A stretch of DNA of 64,000 bases from CALKZN01 sp050633785 (lineage in GTDB: Bacteria; Pseudomonadota; Gammaproteobacteria; Arenicellales; Arenicellaceae). A program made the translations under genes and the position numbers. This document shows positions 42,120 through 51,934 of this stretch, one piece after another. The notes beneath the pieces were generated by a model that was given only the letters and a program-made list of their open reading frames with translations, was not told where the DNA came from and ran no database searches. The stretch spans positions 62,001 through 126,000 of the forward strand of contig JBOEHE010000046.1 of NCBI GenBank assembly GCA_050633785.1, read 5' to 3'. The number at the start of each line of letters is the position of its first letter. Positions within the stretch are counted from its first letter, which is position 1.

Positions 42120-43502
42120 TCAACACTCAATGATATTGACAGCTAAACCACCACGAGATGTTTCTTTGTATTTTTCCAGCATGTCTTTGCCAGTTTCACG
42201 CATAGTACGAATCACTTTATCCAACGACACAAAATGTTCGCCATCACCGCGTAAGGCCATACTGGCAGCATTGATCGCCTTGATAGACGCCATGGCATTA
42301 CGTTCAATACAGGGCACCTGCACTAAACCGCCTATCGGATCACAAGTCAGCCCCAAATTGTGTTCCATCGCAATTTCAGCCGCATTTTCAACCTGCATTG
42401 CAGTACCACCAGTCACTTCTGCCAAACCTGCCGCAGCCATAGCGCAGGCAGAACCAACTTCACCCTGACAGCCAACTTCAGCACCGGAAATTGAGGCATT
42501 CTCTTTAAACAATATACCGATAGCCGCTGCTGTCAAAAGAAAACGAATAACGCCTTCTTCGTTGGAGTTAGGACAGAAGTTGACATAATAATGCAACACC
42601 GCCGGGATAATTCCAGCGGCGCCATTAGTGGGCGCTGTCACCATCCGTCCCCCAGCAGCATTTTCTTCATTGACCGCCAGAGCATAGAGATTGACCCAGT
42701 CCATTGCTCCCAGATTAGGGGTGATTCGATCCATGCGGGTCTGATTGTTTAACTCTCGATACAAGGCCGCTGCACGGCGTTTCACTTTCAGACCACCGGG
42801 CAATATACCCTCGGTGTTTATACCGTTTTCAACACACTCACGCATCACTGCCCACAACTTCAAGATACCTTCACGCACCTCACTCTCAGAGCGCCAGGCC
42901 TGTTCATTGGCCAGCATAAGATCAGAAATCGATGCATCATGCGTTTTACAGAGGTCCAACAATTGTTGACCGGTGTTAAATGCGTAAGGCAATTGTGTGG
43001 TATCTTCAACGATACGATCAGCACCGGCTGCCGATTCATCAACGACAAAACCACCGCCAACCGAATAATAGGTCTTGGCAAAAACCGACGTCCCCATCTC
43101 ATCAAACGCTTCCAGTGTCATACCATTAGCATGATATGGCAGGGATTTTAAGCGATGGTAAATCAAATCATCGGATTCATTAAACACCACCTTATGCTTG
43201 CCCAATAAAAGCAGTTCACTGTTCTCAACGATATCTGAGAACCGAGGACGCACGATACTTGGGTCGACAGATTCAGGTTGATGCCCTTCCAGCCCTAATA
43301 AAACAGCTGGACCTGTGCCGTGGCCTTTACCGGTAGCTCCCAGAGAACCGTACAATTGGATATCAATACGAGACACCCGCGATAAAAGTCCATTGTCCAT
43401 CAAAGCCGTCACAAATAAATGCGCTGCTTTCATTGGACCAACCGTATGCGAACTGGATGGCCCAATACCCACTTTAAGCATATCAAATAAACTAATCGCC
43501 AT
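42120..43502 (-). CDS. sdaA: L-serine ammonia-lyase (iron-sulfur type)
   Basis: This 460-residue enzyme deaminates serine to pyruvate. The beta domain begins VGIGPSSSHTVGPMKAAH, and the alpha domain has the Fe-S cysteines in EVGCQGEVGSACAMAAAG and LTCDPIGGLVQVPCIERNA. It lies between glyA and soxB, completing sarcosine to glycine to serine to pyruvate. Gene choice between sdaA and sdaB paralogues is not decidable here. Confidence 0.94.
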   Translation of the reverse strand: MAISLFDMLKVGIGPSSSHTVGPMKAAHLFVTALMDNGLLSRVSRIDIQLYGSLGATGKGHGTGPAVLLGLEGHQPESVDPSIVRPRFSDIVENSELLLLGKHKVVFNESDDLIYHRLKSLPYHANGMTLEAFDEMGTSVFAKTYYSVGGGFVVDESAAGADRIVEDTTQLPYAFNTGQQLLDLCKTHDASISDLMLANEQAWRSESEVREGILKLWAVMRECVENGINTEGILPGGLKVKRRAAALYRELNNQTRMDRITPNLGAMDWVNLYALAVNEENAAGGRMVTAPTNGAAGIIPAVLHYYVNFCPNSNEEGVIRFLLTAAAIGILFKENASISGAEVGCQGEVGSACAMAAAGLAEVTGGTAMQVENAAEIAMEHNLGLTCDPIGGLVQVPCIERNAMASIKAINAASMALRGDGEHFVSLDKVIRTMRETGKDMLEKYKETSRGGLAVNIIEC

Positions 43503-43537
43503 AATAAAGCCCTCTGTGAAAAACCAACGTATCAGCT

Positions 43538-44806
43538 TCAGCCTTTATAGGCTGGGAATTTTTTACACAAAGCATGTACCTTGCTGCGCACTGCTTTAAT
43601 TTCTTCAAAAGGATCTCCCGCTTGCATGGCATCAAGAATATCCGCAATCCATCCCGTCAACTCGCGGCATTCTGCTTCTTTGAAACCACGAGTTGTCACC
43701 ACCGGTGAACCAATCCGCAAACCGGATGTCACAAAAGGTGATTGTGGATCGTTCGGCACCGAATTTTTATTGACGGTAATGGAAGCCTGACCAAGAGCCG
43801 CATCCGCGGCTTTACCCGTCAAACCCTGACGAATCAGGCTGAGCAGAAATAAATGATTTTTAGTTCCACCAGAAACGACATCATAGCCACGCTCCATAAA
43901 CACCTCGGCCATGGCATTGGCATTAAGAACGACTTGTTGCTGATATTCTTTAAATTCAGGCTCCGACGCTTCTTTAAAGCTCACGGCTTTGGCAGCAATA
44001 ACATGCATCAATGGTCCACCCTGTCCGCCGGGAAAAACGGCAGAGTTTAGCTTTTTCTCTAACTCCGGGTTTGACTTTGCGATAATCAAACCGCCACGTG
44101 GTCCCCGCAGAGTTTTGTGAGTTGTGGTCGTAACCACATCGGCATAAGGCACCGGGTTAGGATACACACCTGCCGCGACTAAACCTGCAACATGCGCCAT
44201 ATCAACAAATAGATAAGCCCCAACTTCATCGGCAATGTCACGGAAACGTGCCCAGTCAACAATTTGTGAATAGGCTGAAAAACCAGCGACGATCATCTTG
44301 GGTTGATGCTCCCGGGCCAGCGCAGCGACCTGATCATAATCAATTTCCCCGGTCGCTTCATTAAGACCATATTGCACAGCGTTATATATTTTTCCGGAAA
44401 AACTGACGCTGGAACCGTGCGTCAAATGACCACCATGAGCCAGACTCATTCCCAGAACAGTATCACCTGCGTCACACAAGCCCATATAAACAGCTGCATT
44501 AGCCTGTGAACCAGAGTGTGGTTGAACATTGGCATAGTCAGCACCAAACAGTGCTTTGGCACGATCAATAGCCAACTGCTCGACCACATCAACATGCTCA
44601 CAGCCACCGTAATAGCGTTTGGCAGGATAACCTTCTGCGTATTTATTAGTCAGAGCGGTTCCCTGAGCCTGCATGACTCGAGGGCTGGTATAATTTTCAG
44701 AGGCAATCAGCTCAATATGCTCTTCCTGACGTAATGTCTCTTGCTCAATGGCCGCCCATAAGTCATCATCGTAGCCTTGAATTAAATCTGTCTTGCTAAA
44801 CATCAT
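43538..44806 (-). CDS. glyA: Serine hydroxymethyltransferase
   Basis: This 422-residue PLP enzyme interconverts glycine plus 5,10-methylene-THF and serine. It has ELIASENYTSPRVMQAQGTA, the PLP-lysine block VTTTTHKTLRGPRGG and FPGGQGGPLMHVIAAKA. In this cluster it probably runs towards serine, using products of sarcosine oxidase. A second, housekeeping glyA is likely elsewhere (inference). It is the first gene of the minus-strand cluster. Confidence 0.97.
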   Translation of the reverse strand: MMFSKTDLIQGYDDDLWAAIEQETLRQEEHIELIASENYTSPRVMQAQGTALTNKYAEGYPAKRYYGGCEHVDVVEQLAIDRAKALFGADYANVQPHSGSQANAAVYMGLCDAGDTVLGMSLAHGGHLTHGSSVSFSGKIYNAVQYGLNEATGEIDYDQVAALAREHQPKMIVAGFSAYSQIVDWARFRDIADEVGAYLFVDMAHVAGLVAAGVYPNPVPYADVVTTTTHKTLRGPRGGLIIAKSNPELEKKLNSAVFPGGQGGPLMHVIAAKAVSFKEASEPEFKEYQQQVVLNANAMAEVFMERGYDVVSGGTKNHLFLLSLIRQGLTGKAADAALGQASITVNKNSVPNDPQSPFVTSGLRIGSPVVTTRGFKEAECRELTGWIADILDAMQAGDPFEEIKAVRSKVHALCKKFPAYKG

Positions 44807-45077
44807 TCCTCCGAACCGCTTTAGCTAAAATTGTTTCGGGCCTTTGTTGAGAATATTGCAAAACACACAAATTGCCCGGTATTTGATCTAATCTATGCTA
44901 GCAAGCTTAAAGACACTCAATGTGCGTATGCCCGCCCTTTTGATGCGCATTTGCGACATGAGTTCTAAATTAATGTCGTTCACAAGCCAATTCAATCAGG
45001 TCAGGTTTATTTTCCAGCTTGCTACTTCCTGCATTTTTATGGGTATAATTTAAAGTTCATTTTTTCAGAGGTTAACG

Positions 45078-46136
45078 ATGGCAGGCAGACACAATAGACG
45101 CGACTTCAGTTCCAGTATGCGCAGTACCAATCAAGCATTCCTGTCCAATAAAGCCCAGCCTGAAAACCCTGTGAATGTCGCTTTTGTCCTGCCCGATCAC
45201 TTTTCAATGATGACCTACACCACTGCCATCGATGCTCTGGTGACAACCAACCTGGTTAAATCGTCAGCCACCTTTGACTATCAGACATATTCTCTGAACG
45301 AAGATCACAAGGTCATCAGTGATATTGCGATTGAAATATCAACCAGTAATCTATTGGATGAACTCGTATTCAAGGGCAAAAAAGCAAGTGATGTCTTAAT
45401 TTTTTGTGGCGGCTTTCGTTGTGATCTATCTGAAAACAAGAAACTCAGTCAGAAACTGCAGGCAGCATTTCAGCACAAAATTACTATCGCTGGCTTATGG
45501 AATGGCGCTGTCCCAATTGCTCACGCCAGACTCCTGGACCACAAAGCATGTGCCTTACACCCTGACAATCATGCATTCATGAGAGAGATGTTCCCCACTA
45601 TCGAAGTCTCTGATCAATCCCTGGTGACAACCCCTCCAATCTCGACCTGCTCCGGCCCTGTCAGCGCTTTAAATTTAATGCTTGATATCGTCAAACACTA
45701 TCAGGGGGAAAATACTGTAACGGCAGTTCAGGAGATACTCAGCTGCGATCAGAATAAACGCAGCGAAGCCTTAAAATCTCTATCACCTGCTGATGACAGG
45801 GATTTGCCTGCAAAGCTGCAAGAACTGATTCTACTGATGAGTGCTAATATAGAAGAGCCCCTGAGTATTGATGAATTGCACCAATACTCAGGTGTTTCAA
45901 GACGACAGATTGAACGCTTATTCCAAACTCATTTGAACGTTTCTCCGTCACGATATTATCTTGAGTTAAGAGTTACCAATGCCCGGAGATTGCTATTACA
46001 AACTCAGGAATCCATCACCAGCATTTCCATTGCCTGTGGTTTTGCGAATACCAGCCATTTCAGCAACTGTTTTAAAAGTTTCTTTGGCACTTCCCCCAGC
46101 GCCATTCGCCAGAACCTTACCAGAGAAAATCAGTAA
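45078..46136 (+). CDS. GlxA-family AraC transcriptional regulator (GbdR-like)
   Basis: This 352-residue protein has an N-terminal DJ-1/PfpI-like domain (VNVAFVLPDHFSMMTYTTAI) and a C-terminal AraC helix-turn-helix pair (LHQYSGVSRRQIERLFQTHL and ISIACGFANTSHFSNCFKSF). This architecture is that of GbdR/SouR-type regulators of betaine and sarcosine breakdown. It is divergent from glyA, so it very likely activates the sarcosine cluster. The 271-bp divergent region 44807-45077 holds both promoters; I see no riboswitch. Confidence 0.92.
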   Translation: MAGRHNRRDFSSSMRSTNQAFLSNKAQPENPVNVAFVLPDHFSMMTYTTAIDALVTTNLVKSSATFDYQTYSLNEDHKVISDIAIEISTSNLLDELVFKGKKASDVLIFCGGFRCDLSENKKLSQKLQAAFQHKITIAGLWNGAVPIAHARLLDHKACALHPDNHAFMREMFPTIEVSDQSLVTTPPISTCSGPVSALNLMLDIVKHYQGENTVTAVQEILSCDQNKRSEALKSLSPADDRDLPAKLQELILLMSANIEEPLSIDELHQYSGVSRRQIERLFQTHLNVSPSRYYLELRVTNARRLLLQTQESITSISIACGFANTSHFSNCFKSFFGTSPSAIRQNLTRENQ

Positions 46137-46161
46137 ATATTCTGATATCGACACATTTTTT

Positions 46162-46190
46162 GAGTAAAAAGATGTAAAAAAATGTAAATG
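46162..46190 (+). promoter_or_regulatory. Triple 10-bp direct repeat upstream of putP
   Basis: GAGTAAAAA, GATGTAAAAA and AATGTAAATG follow one another with a 10-bp period. The same repeat, in the same orientation relative to its gene, lies upstream of the dctP gene (55318-55345). Phased repeats of this kind are typical for OmpR/TorR-type response regulators, and one is encoded between the two sites. Confidence 0.55.
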
Positions 46191-46294
46191 CGCATTAACT
46201 GTTTTTTAGCGCAGACGGTCCCTTAAAGATAGACACTCCAATCCCGGCAAGCATTTAGAATCGGTTTCCTGAAACAGATGACAATAGAACTGCG

Positions 46295-46358
46295 GTAAAA
46301 ATGTAAACAAGCATTTACATTTTTACCATGACCTTTATTTTGGGAACAAAGGTCATTT
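46295..46358. promoter_or_regulatory. Perfect 32-bp palindrome followed by a second hairpin
   Basis: Positions 46295-46326 form a perfect inverted repeat: GTAAAAATGTAAA, a 6-nt spacer, then TTTACATTTTTAC. At 46328-46356 a second one follows (ATGACCTTT with AAAGGTCAT), ending in TTTT. The second resembles a terminator for the araC-type gene; the first may be an operator for the symporter gene 95 bp downstream, as it repeats the ATGTAAA element. Confidence 0.5.
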
Positions 46359-46421
46359 TGCAAGCCAACAAAATATGTCTAGAGTAAAAAGCATAATAAC
46401 AACAGTACTCAAGGGGGCCGC

Positions 46422-47870
46422 ATGATCAACACGATTGATGCAATTATTATTTATGTCGAGTTTTTTCTCTATTTCGTCGGCATGTTTTTAATCGGCTGTT
46501 ACGCACTGACAAAAACCAGCAATAACGACCAGTTTGTTCTTGGTGGTCGTACTCTTGGGCCCTGGGTCAGCGGCATCAGCTCCGGTGCCTCGGATATGAG
46601 CAGCTGGCTTATTCTGGGTTTGCCTGGAGCGGCCTATGCCGGTGGTCTTGTTGACGTCTTCTGGCTTGGCCTTGGAGTCGTTGTATTCGCGTATCTGAAC
46701 TGGTTGATTGTTGCCGAAAAATTGCGTCGTTACAGCGAACGTTTGAATGCCATTACTGTCCCCAATTATCTGCAGAACCGGTTTAATGCTGATGGTTCAG
46801 CCATAAAAATACTCTCTGCAATTGTCATTCTCTTTTTCTTTACACTCTATGTTTCCTCTGGTCTGAAAGGAGGAGCTCTGCTGTTTTCCTATGTATTTGA
46901 TTCATCTGATTTTCTAGGGCTTGTCTTTACAACCATCATCGTTGTGTCATACACCTTTCTGGGCGGTTATATCGCCGTTTGCTGGACTGATCTGGTGCAA
47001 GGTTTATTGATTCTGGCTTCTCTGGCCTTCCTGACATTTCTAGGCTATTTTGCCTTATTCAGTGCCAATATTGATATAACGGAAGTACGGCCAGGTGCTT
47101 TGAGCATCGAGACCTCCTGGCTTTCTGCTCTGTCCGCGATAGTATTTGGATTGGGGTATTTTGGTCAACCGCATATTCTGTCTCGATTTATGGGTATTCG
47201 CTCGGCTTCGGAGATAGCCTCTGCACGCCGCATAGCAATGACCTGGACGGTACTGGTTCTGGTTCTGGCTATTTGCATTGGCTTAATCGGAATTGGCTAT
47301 GGTGAACTTCATTCTCTGGCTGGTGTTGAAGGTCTGGGCGGTGATAAAGAACGTATCTTTCTGGTGCTTACTTATGCCTTATTTCACCCGGTGGTCGCCG
47401 GGCTGGTATTGTCCGCAGTACTTGCGGCATTAATGTCCACAGCCGACTCTCAGTTATTGGTATTAAGTTCTGCCATTTCTGAAGATCTGCCTTTCTTCAA
47501 CAAGATTGAAGGTGAGAAGAAGCTTTGGATAAGCCGCTTGGGCGTTGTGGTTTTTGCCAGCACGGCTATGGTCATCGCCACCTTTGCCAATGAATCAATT
47601 CTCTCCATGGTCGCTTATGCCTGGGGTGGTTTCGGCGCTGCATTTGGACCATTAATTATTTTATCGGTATGTTGGAAAGGCACCACACAATGGGGAGCCA
47701 TAGCAGGCATCATCAGCGGCACCATCAGTATTATTGTATTTAAAAACTTTATTGTTATTGCCGATCTGTATGAACTGCTTCCCAGCTTCTTTCTATCTCT
47801 TTTTGTGATCGTTATTATCAGCTTAATAACCCCTAAACCCTCTGCAGAAACCATAGAAGCACTGCGCTAA
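46422..47870 (+). CDS. putP: Sodium:solute symporter, PutP (sodium/proline) type
   Basis: This 482-residue inner-membrane protein has about thirteen membrane segments and the PutP signature GISSGASDMSSWLILGLPGA, as well as GLGYFGQPHILSRFMGIRSA and LAALMSTADSQLLVLSSAIS, which carries sodium-site residues. Proline or a related compound (for example a betaine) is the expected substrate. A GGGGGCC sequence precedes ATG 46422. Confidence 0.92.
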   Translation: MINTIDAIIIYVEFFLYFVGMFLIGCYALTKTSNNDQFVLGGRTLGPWVSGISSGASDMSSWLILGLPGAAYAGGLVDVFWLGLGVVVFAYLNWLIVAEKLRRYSERLNAITVPNYLQNRFNADGSAIKILSAIVILFFFTLYVSSGLKGGALLFSYVFDSSDFLGLVFTTIIVVSYTFLGGYIAVCWTDLVQGLLILASLAFLTFLGYFALFSANIDITEVRPGALSIETSWLSALSAIVFGLGYFGQPHILSRFMGIRSASEIASARRIAMTWTVLVLVLAICIGLIGIGYGELHSLAGVEGLGGDKERIFLVLTYALFHPVVAGLVLSAVLAALMSTADSQLLVLSSAISEDLPFFNKIEGEKKLWISRLGVVVFASTAMVIATFANESILSMVAYAWGGFGAAFGPLIILSVCWKGTTQWGAIAGIISGTISIIVFKNFIVIADLYELLPSFFLSLFVIVIISLITPKPSAETIEALR

Positions 47871-47984
47871 AATTCTTGACTTTAAGTGAACTAGCTATCA
47901 ATACTTGATTTAAAACACAGGAACGAGAAAAGTATTTTGACCAGAAACCCCAGTCCTAAAGCCCAATAGAATGGCGTAGTAATC

Positions 47985-48713
47985 ATGAATATTGATGTAA
48001 ACATTTTAGTGGTTGATGATGAGGAACTGACTCGCGAATGCCTGAGAAGTTACTTTGAAGAAGAAAAATACTCTGTCTTTTGTGCTGAAACAGCAGAACA
48101 AGCCAAAGCGATTCTCAATGGTCAGGTCATTGATGTTATTTTACTGGATATCCGTTTACCGGGTAAAGATGGCTTAACCTTTACCCGAGAGCTGAGAGCC
48201 TATAGTGAAGTAGGCATTATTCTGGTCACCGGGCGTCAGGATGAAGTTGATCGGCTCATTGGCTTTGAATTTGGTGCCGACGAATACATCACCAAACCCT
48301 TTAATCCCAGAGAGATACTGGCAAGAACAAAAAATCTGGCCCGTCGGGTAAAACACAGCCGAGAAAACCGTAGAAACAAACCTCTCCAACACACCTATAA
48401 AGCCTTCGAGCGTTGGCGCTTGAATATGGACAAGCGTCAATTACTCGATGAACATCAACAGCAGACGCAACTGACTGAAGGAGAATTTCAATTGCTCAAT
48501 GCTTTGATCAGTAATGCCGGACAAGTGATGAGTAGAGAGCAGATTCTGGAACAGATTCGCAATAGAGAATGGGTTCCCAGTGATCGCACGGTCGATGTAT
48601 TAATCGGCAGATTGCGCCGAAAACTTAAAGATGACCCAGCCAACCCTCAAACCATTCTTACCGTGCATGGCATCGGTTACCTATTCACACCACAAACCGT
48701 CGACTTAACATGA
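47985..48713 (+). CDS. OmpR/TorR-type response regulator
   Basis: This 242-residue protein has a receiver domain with Asp11/Asp12, phospho-acceptor Asp55 in ILLDIRLPG, Thr82 and Lys104, followed by a winged-helix DNA-binding domain (about residues 140-235) ending in RRKLKDDPANPQTILTVHG. The receiver block LVTGRQDEVDRLIGFEFGAD resembles TorR and ArcA. It is followed by a periplasmic binding protein gene and a hybrid kinase gene, so the three form a sensory operon. Confidence 0.92.
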   Translation: MNIDVNILVVDDEELTRECLRSYFEEEKYSVFCAETAEQAKAILNGQVIDVILLDIRLPGKDGLTFTRELRAYSEVGIILVTGRQDEVDRLIGFEFGADEYITKPFNPREILARTKNLARRVKHSRENRRNKPLQHTYKAFERWRLNMDKRQLLDEHQQQTQLTEGEFQLLNALISNAGQVMSREQILEQIRNREWVPSDRTVDVLIGRLRRKLKDDPANPQTILTVHGIGYLFTPQTVDLT

Positions 48714-49483
48714 AGTTGTTTGCACAGGCTGCAATTATTGCGATATTGTTAATAGGGTTGTTAGCATGCCAACCAGTGTTCGCCAAGACTTTAAAAGCCT
48801 GCGGTCACCCTTTTTATCCACCCGTTTCCTGGGTCAACAACAGTTCCCTGCTGGGTCTGGCACCAGCTGTCACTGAACAGTTGTTTTCAGAACTGCAATA
48901 TGAAGTCACCTTTATTGCCGATTACAATTGGAAACGCTGCTTGCTGGAAGTTAAGCAAGGCAACGCGGATATCGTCGTAGCAGCCTACCGAATACCCAGT
49001 CGTGAGGATTATCTGTACTTTTCAACTCAACCGATCATAGCCGACACCATCGCCTTATTTGAAAACGCCGAGAAACCTCTGCAATTCACCCAGCTCAAAG
49101 ACCTTGAAAACAAAACCGTTGGTTTATTGCTCGGTGACAGCTTCGGCGAAACTTTTGATCGCTTTCTGCTCAAGAACACCACTATTGAATATGTTTCACG
49201 CAATCGACAAAATTTTGAAAAACTTTCGATGGGACGAATTGATTTTATGCCAATTGGTCGTTTGAGCGGTATATTGCAGAGCCAGAAACTGGGGTTCGAT
49301 CAGCAGATTTCACCTCTGAACTACACCGTTGATACCGAATTCTATTTTCTGGCACTCGGTCATGCCAGTAAACTGGAAAAGCATTTGCCATTTTTGAACC
49401 AACGACTCCAGGAAATGCAGGAAAATGGCACAATCAAAAAGCTTACCGAACAATATAGCCAGATATATCTCAGTCAGCCATAA
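48710..49483 (+). CDS. Periplasmic solute-binding protein (SBP_bac_3), probable sensor component
   Basis: This 257-residue exported protein has a signal sequence (with LLAC, a possible lipobox, or cleavage after VFA) and a family-3 binding fold: CGHPFYPPVSWVNNSSLLGL, then VVAAYRIPSREDYLYFSTQP. No ABC permease or ATPase accompanies it; it overlaps the response regulator by 4 bp and precedes the kinase by 14 bp. It may deliver ligand information to the kinase's periplasmic domain (inference). Confidence 0.87.
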   Translation: MKLFAQAAIIAILLIGLLACQPVFAKTLKACGHPFYPPVSWVNNSSLLGLAPAVTEQLFSELQYEVTFIADYNWKRCLLEVKQGNADIVVAAYRIPSREDYLYFSTQPIIADTIALFENAEKPLQFTQLKDLENKTVGLLLGDSFGETFDRFLLKNTTIEYVSRNRQNFEKLSMGRIDFMPIGRLSGILQSQKLGFDQQISPLNYTVDTEFYFLALGHASKLEKHLPFLNQRLQEMQENGTIKKLTEQYSQIYLSQP

Positions 49484-49497
49484 ATTCAAACACTATT

Positions 49498-51828
49498 ATG
49501 AACTGGGTACACAAGCTATTACGCAAATTCACTCGATATGCCCACGAGCACCCATTAAGCCACCGGGTTACAATGTATGTCATCGCCTGCAGTTTTCTGT
49601 TCATTGTGCTGTCGACGGCCTTACAACTGGTGCTGAGCTATAAACGAGAGCTACAGGCAATTGACCAACAGATAGAACTGATTAACAGCAGCTACTTAGC
49701 AAGTTTGACCAAAAGTCTGTGGGATGTGGACCAGGCCCAGATAGAATTGCAATTAAAAGGCATTCAAGCCTTATCCAACGTTACCCACCTGACTCTTAAC
49801 AACATTGACAATGAACCAGTCATCATTGCAGATCTACCTGAACCTGACCCATCACATAAAGTCAGACAACACAAATTTGATCTTATTTATACCGGACCGG
49901 ATCAACTTCAGCGCTCATTAGGCCAACTTCGTGTAGATTTCGATTTACAGGCACTATACAACCGTATTTGGCGTGAAGGTTTACGCATCCTGCTCAACCA
50001 GACATTATTGGTTCTGCTCATTGCTTTGGTGATCACAGTCATATTCCGCCGTCAGATCACCCGCCACCTTGAAACAATGGCAAACTACAGTCTCGAAATT
50101 GGAGCAGGACAGCTTGATAGCCGCCTTAAGTTGGACCGACAAGCACCGAAACGTAGTGATGAGTTGGACCAACTGGTTTCGGCCCTGAATGAAATGCAAC
50201 AAGCCATCCAGAAAGATATTCTAAGGCGCGATCAACAACACCAGCAGCTGCAATTTAATCGTGATCAGTTGAAAATAATGGTAGAAAGACGCACCAAAAG
50301 CTTATTGCGTGCCAAAGAAGCAGCTGAAGATGCTGACAAAGCCAAATCCCAGTTTCTCTCCACCATGAGCCATGAAATTCGTACCCCCATGAATGGCATG
50401 TTGGGTATGATCCAATTGCTGGAAGACAGTTCATTAACCCGATCTCAGCAGCAACAAGTGCAGGTTCTGCACGATTCAACCAATGCCTTGCTTGAAACCT
50501 TCAATAACATTCTGGAATACGGTCGCTTATCGGAAAGCGCCTATACTAATAACGCCACACAGTTTTCTCTGCCCCAGTTATTAGAAGCGGTTATCAGCAT
50601 CAACCAAACCACTGCCAACGAGAAAAAACTGTCAATTTCCTTGCATATAGACAGCAAGATAACTGAGTATTATCAAGGACATGAGAATAATTTACGTCAG
50701 ATATTAACCAACCTTTTGTCCAATGCCATTAAGTTTACAGAATCAGGAACTGTGCACCTGCAGGTATCGGCTTTGATCGACGACCAGGAAAATGACCAGA
50801 AAAAACAAACTCTGCGTTTTGAAGTGATAGATTCAGGAATTGGCATTCCTACGCAATTGCAGGAACATATCTTCGAGCGTTTTACGCAGGCAGATGAAAC
50901 CATTACACGCCGTTATGGAGGCACCGGCCTGGGACTGTCTATCTGCAAAGAGTTAGCCCAGGAAGCTAATGGTAGAATAGGTCTTAGCAGCACAGAGGGA
51001 GAAGGTTCAACCTTTTGGGTGGAGCTACCATTTTCCATCAGCGGGCAATTAAGCGATCAGAAAACTGACTCAATCCCCATCACCAAAGCTCTACATATCC
51101 TTCTGGTAGAAGACGTTGAAATAAACCAACTCGTTGTCTCCGGTTTAATTGAAAAACACCATCATGTCAGCATTGCCAACGATGGACTTAAAGCTTTAAA
51201 TCTCTGCCAACAGGAAAAGTTTGACCTTATTTTAATGGATATTCATCTGCCTGGACTCAGCGGCATTGAAGTCAGTCAGAAGGTCAAAAATGACTCTCTG
51301 TGCATCAATCAAAGCACACGCATAATTGCACTCACCGCCAGCGTTCAAACGGATGATATCCACACTTATATCAAAGTTGGTTTTGATGGTGTTTTAGCTA
51401 AACCCATTCACAAAGAGCAACTGACAGATGTTATCAATTCTTCGATGCAAGCTGGTTTGAACCAGACACCCCATGCGCAGACATCTCCTCCATTATTAGA
51501 CCAATCTATTATTGCTGCCCACCGCCAGGTCATTGGTGAGAAAAAGCTGGCGGAGCTTATGTCTCGGTTTTGCACATTGCATGACGACTTGTGGCCCTCG
51601 CTGCAACAAAGCGTGCAACAACAGGATGATTATGATTGCGAGCAATTAGCTCATAAGTTTGCAGGTACTTGCGATATCCTGGGGTTTGCTTTAAGCAGTT
51701 CACTACTCAGAGATATAGAAATGTTTGCGCAAAACAACCAGCTCAACAAGTGTGTCGATTCGATCAATACCTTAACACCAGTCATGCAAGACACATTGGA
51801 TATTGCCAGCCAATGGCAACAGAAATAA
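49498..51828 (+). CDS. Hybrid sensor histidine kinase
   Basis: This 776-residue protein has two membrane segments (about residues 26-48 and 163-185) enclosing a periplasmic sensor domain of about 115 residues, then a HAMP domain, a HisKA domain with phospho-acceptor His292 in STMSHEIRTPMNG, an ATPase domain with RRYGGTGLGLSICKEL, a receiver domain with FDLILMDIHLPG, and a C-terminal HPt domain with LAHKFAGTCDILGF. This is the four-step phosphorelay layout of TorS/ArcB. It should phosphorylate the response regulator encoded two genes upstream. Confidence 0.93.
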   Translation: MNWVHKLLRKFTRYAHEHPLSHRVTMYVIACSFLFIVLSTALQLVLSYKRELQAIDQQIELINSSYLASLTKSLWDVDQAQIELQLKGIQALSNVTHLTLNNIDNEPVIIADLPEPDPSHKVRQHKFDLIYTGPDQLQRSLGQLRVDFDLQALYNRIWREGLRILLNQTLLVLLIALVITVIFRRQITRHLETMANYSLEIGAGQLDSRLKLDRQAPKRSDELDQLVSALNEMQQAIQKDILRRDQQHQQLQFNRDQLKIMVERRTKSLLRAKEAAEDADKAKSQFLSTMSHEIRTPMNGMLGMIQLLEDSSLTRSQQQQVQVLHDSTNALLETFNNILEYGRLSESAYTNNATQFSLPQLLEAVISINQTTANEKKLSISLHIDSKITEYYQGHENNLRQILTNLLSNAIKFTESGTVHLQVSALIDDQENDQKKQTLRFEVIDSGIGIPTQLQEHIFERFTQADETITRRYGGTGLGLSICKELAQEANGRIGLSSTEGEGSTFWVELPFSISGQLSDQKTDSIPITKALHILLVEDVEINQLVVSGLIEKHHHVSIANDGLKALNLCQQEKFDLILMDIHLPGLSGIEVSQKVKNDSLCINQSTRIIALTASVQTDDIHTYIKVGFDGVLAKPIHKEQLTDVINSSMQAGLNQTPHAQTSPPLLDQSIIAAHRQVIGEKKLAELMSRFCTLHDDLWPSLQQSVQQQDDYDCEQLAHKFAGTCDILGFALSSSLLRDIEMFAQNNQLNKCVDSINTLTPVMQDTLDIASQWQQK

Positions 51829-51934
51829 CCCAAAATTTCTGGTTGTTTTTTATAACCCCTATTTACCGTTAGCGTTCAAATACAACGCTTAAACAAGCAA
51901 AGAGGGGTCTATATAAAAAAGAAGATCTATTATG

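Noticed and set aside
44807..45077. A glycine riboswitch before glyA
   Set aside because: No conserved tandem aptamer core could be recognised in the 271-bp leader region.
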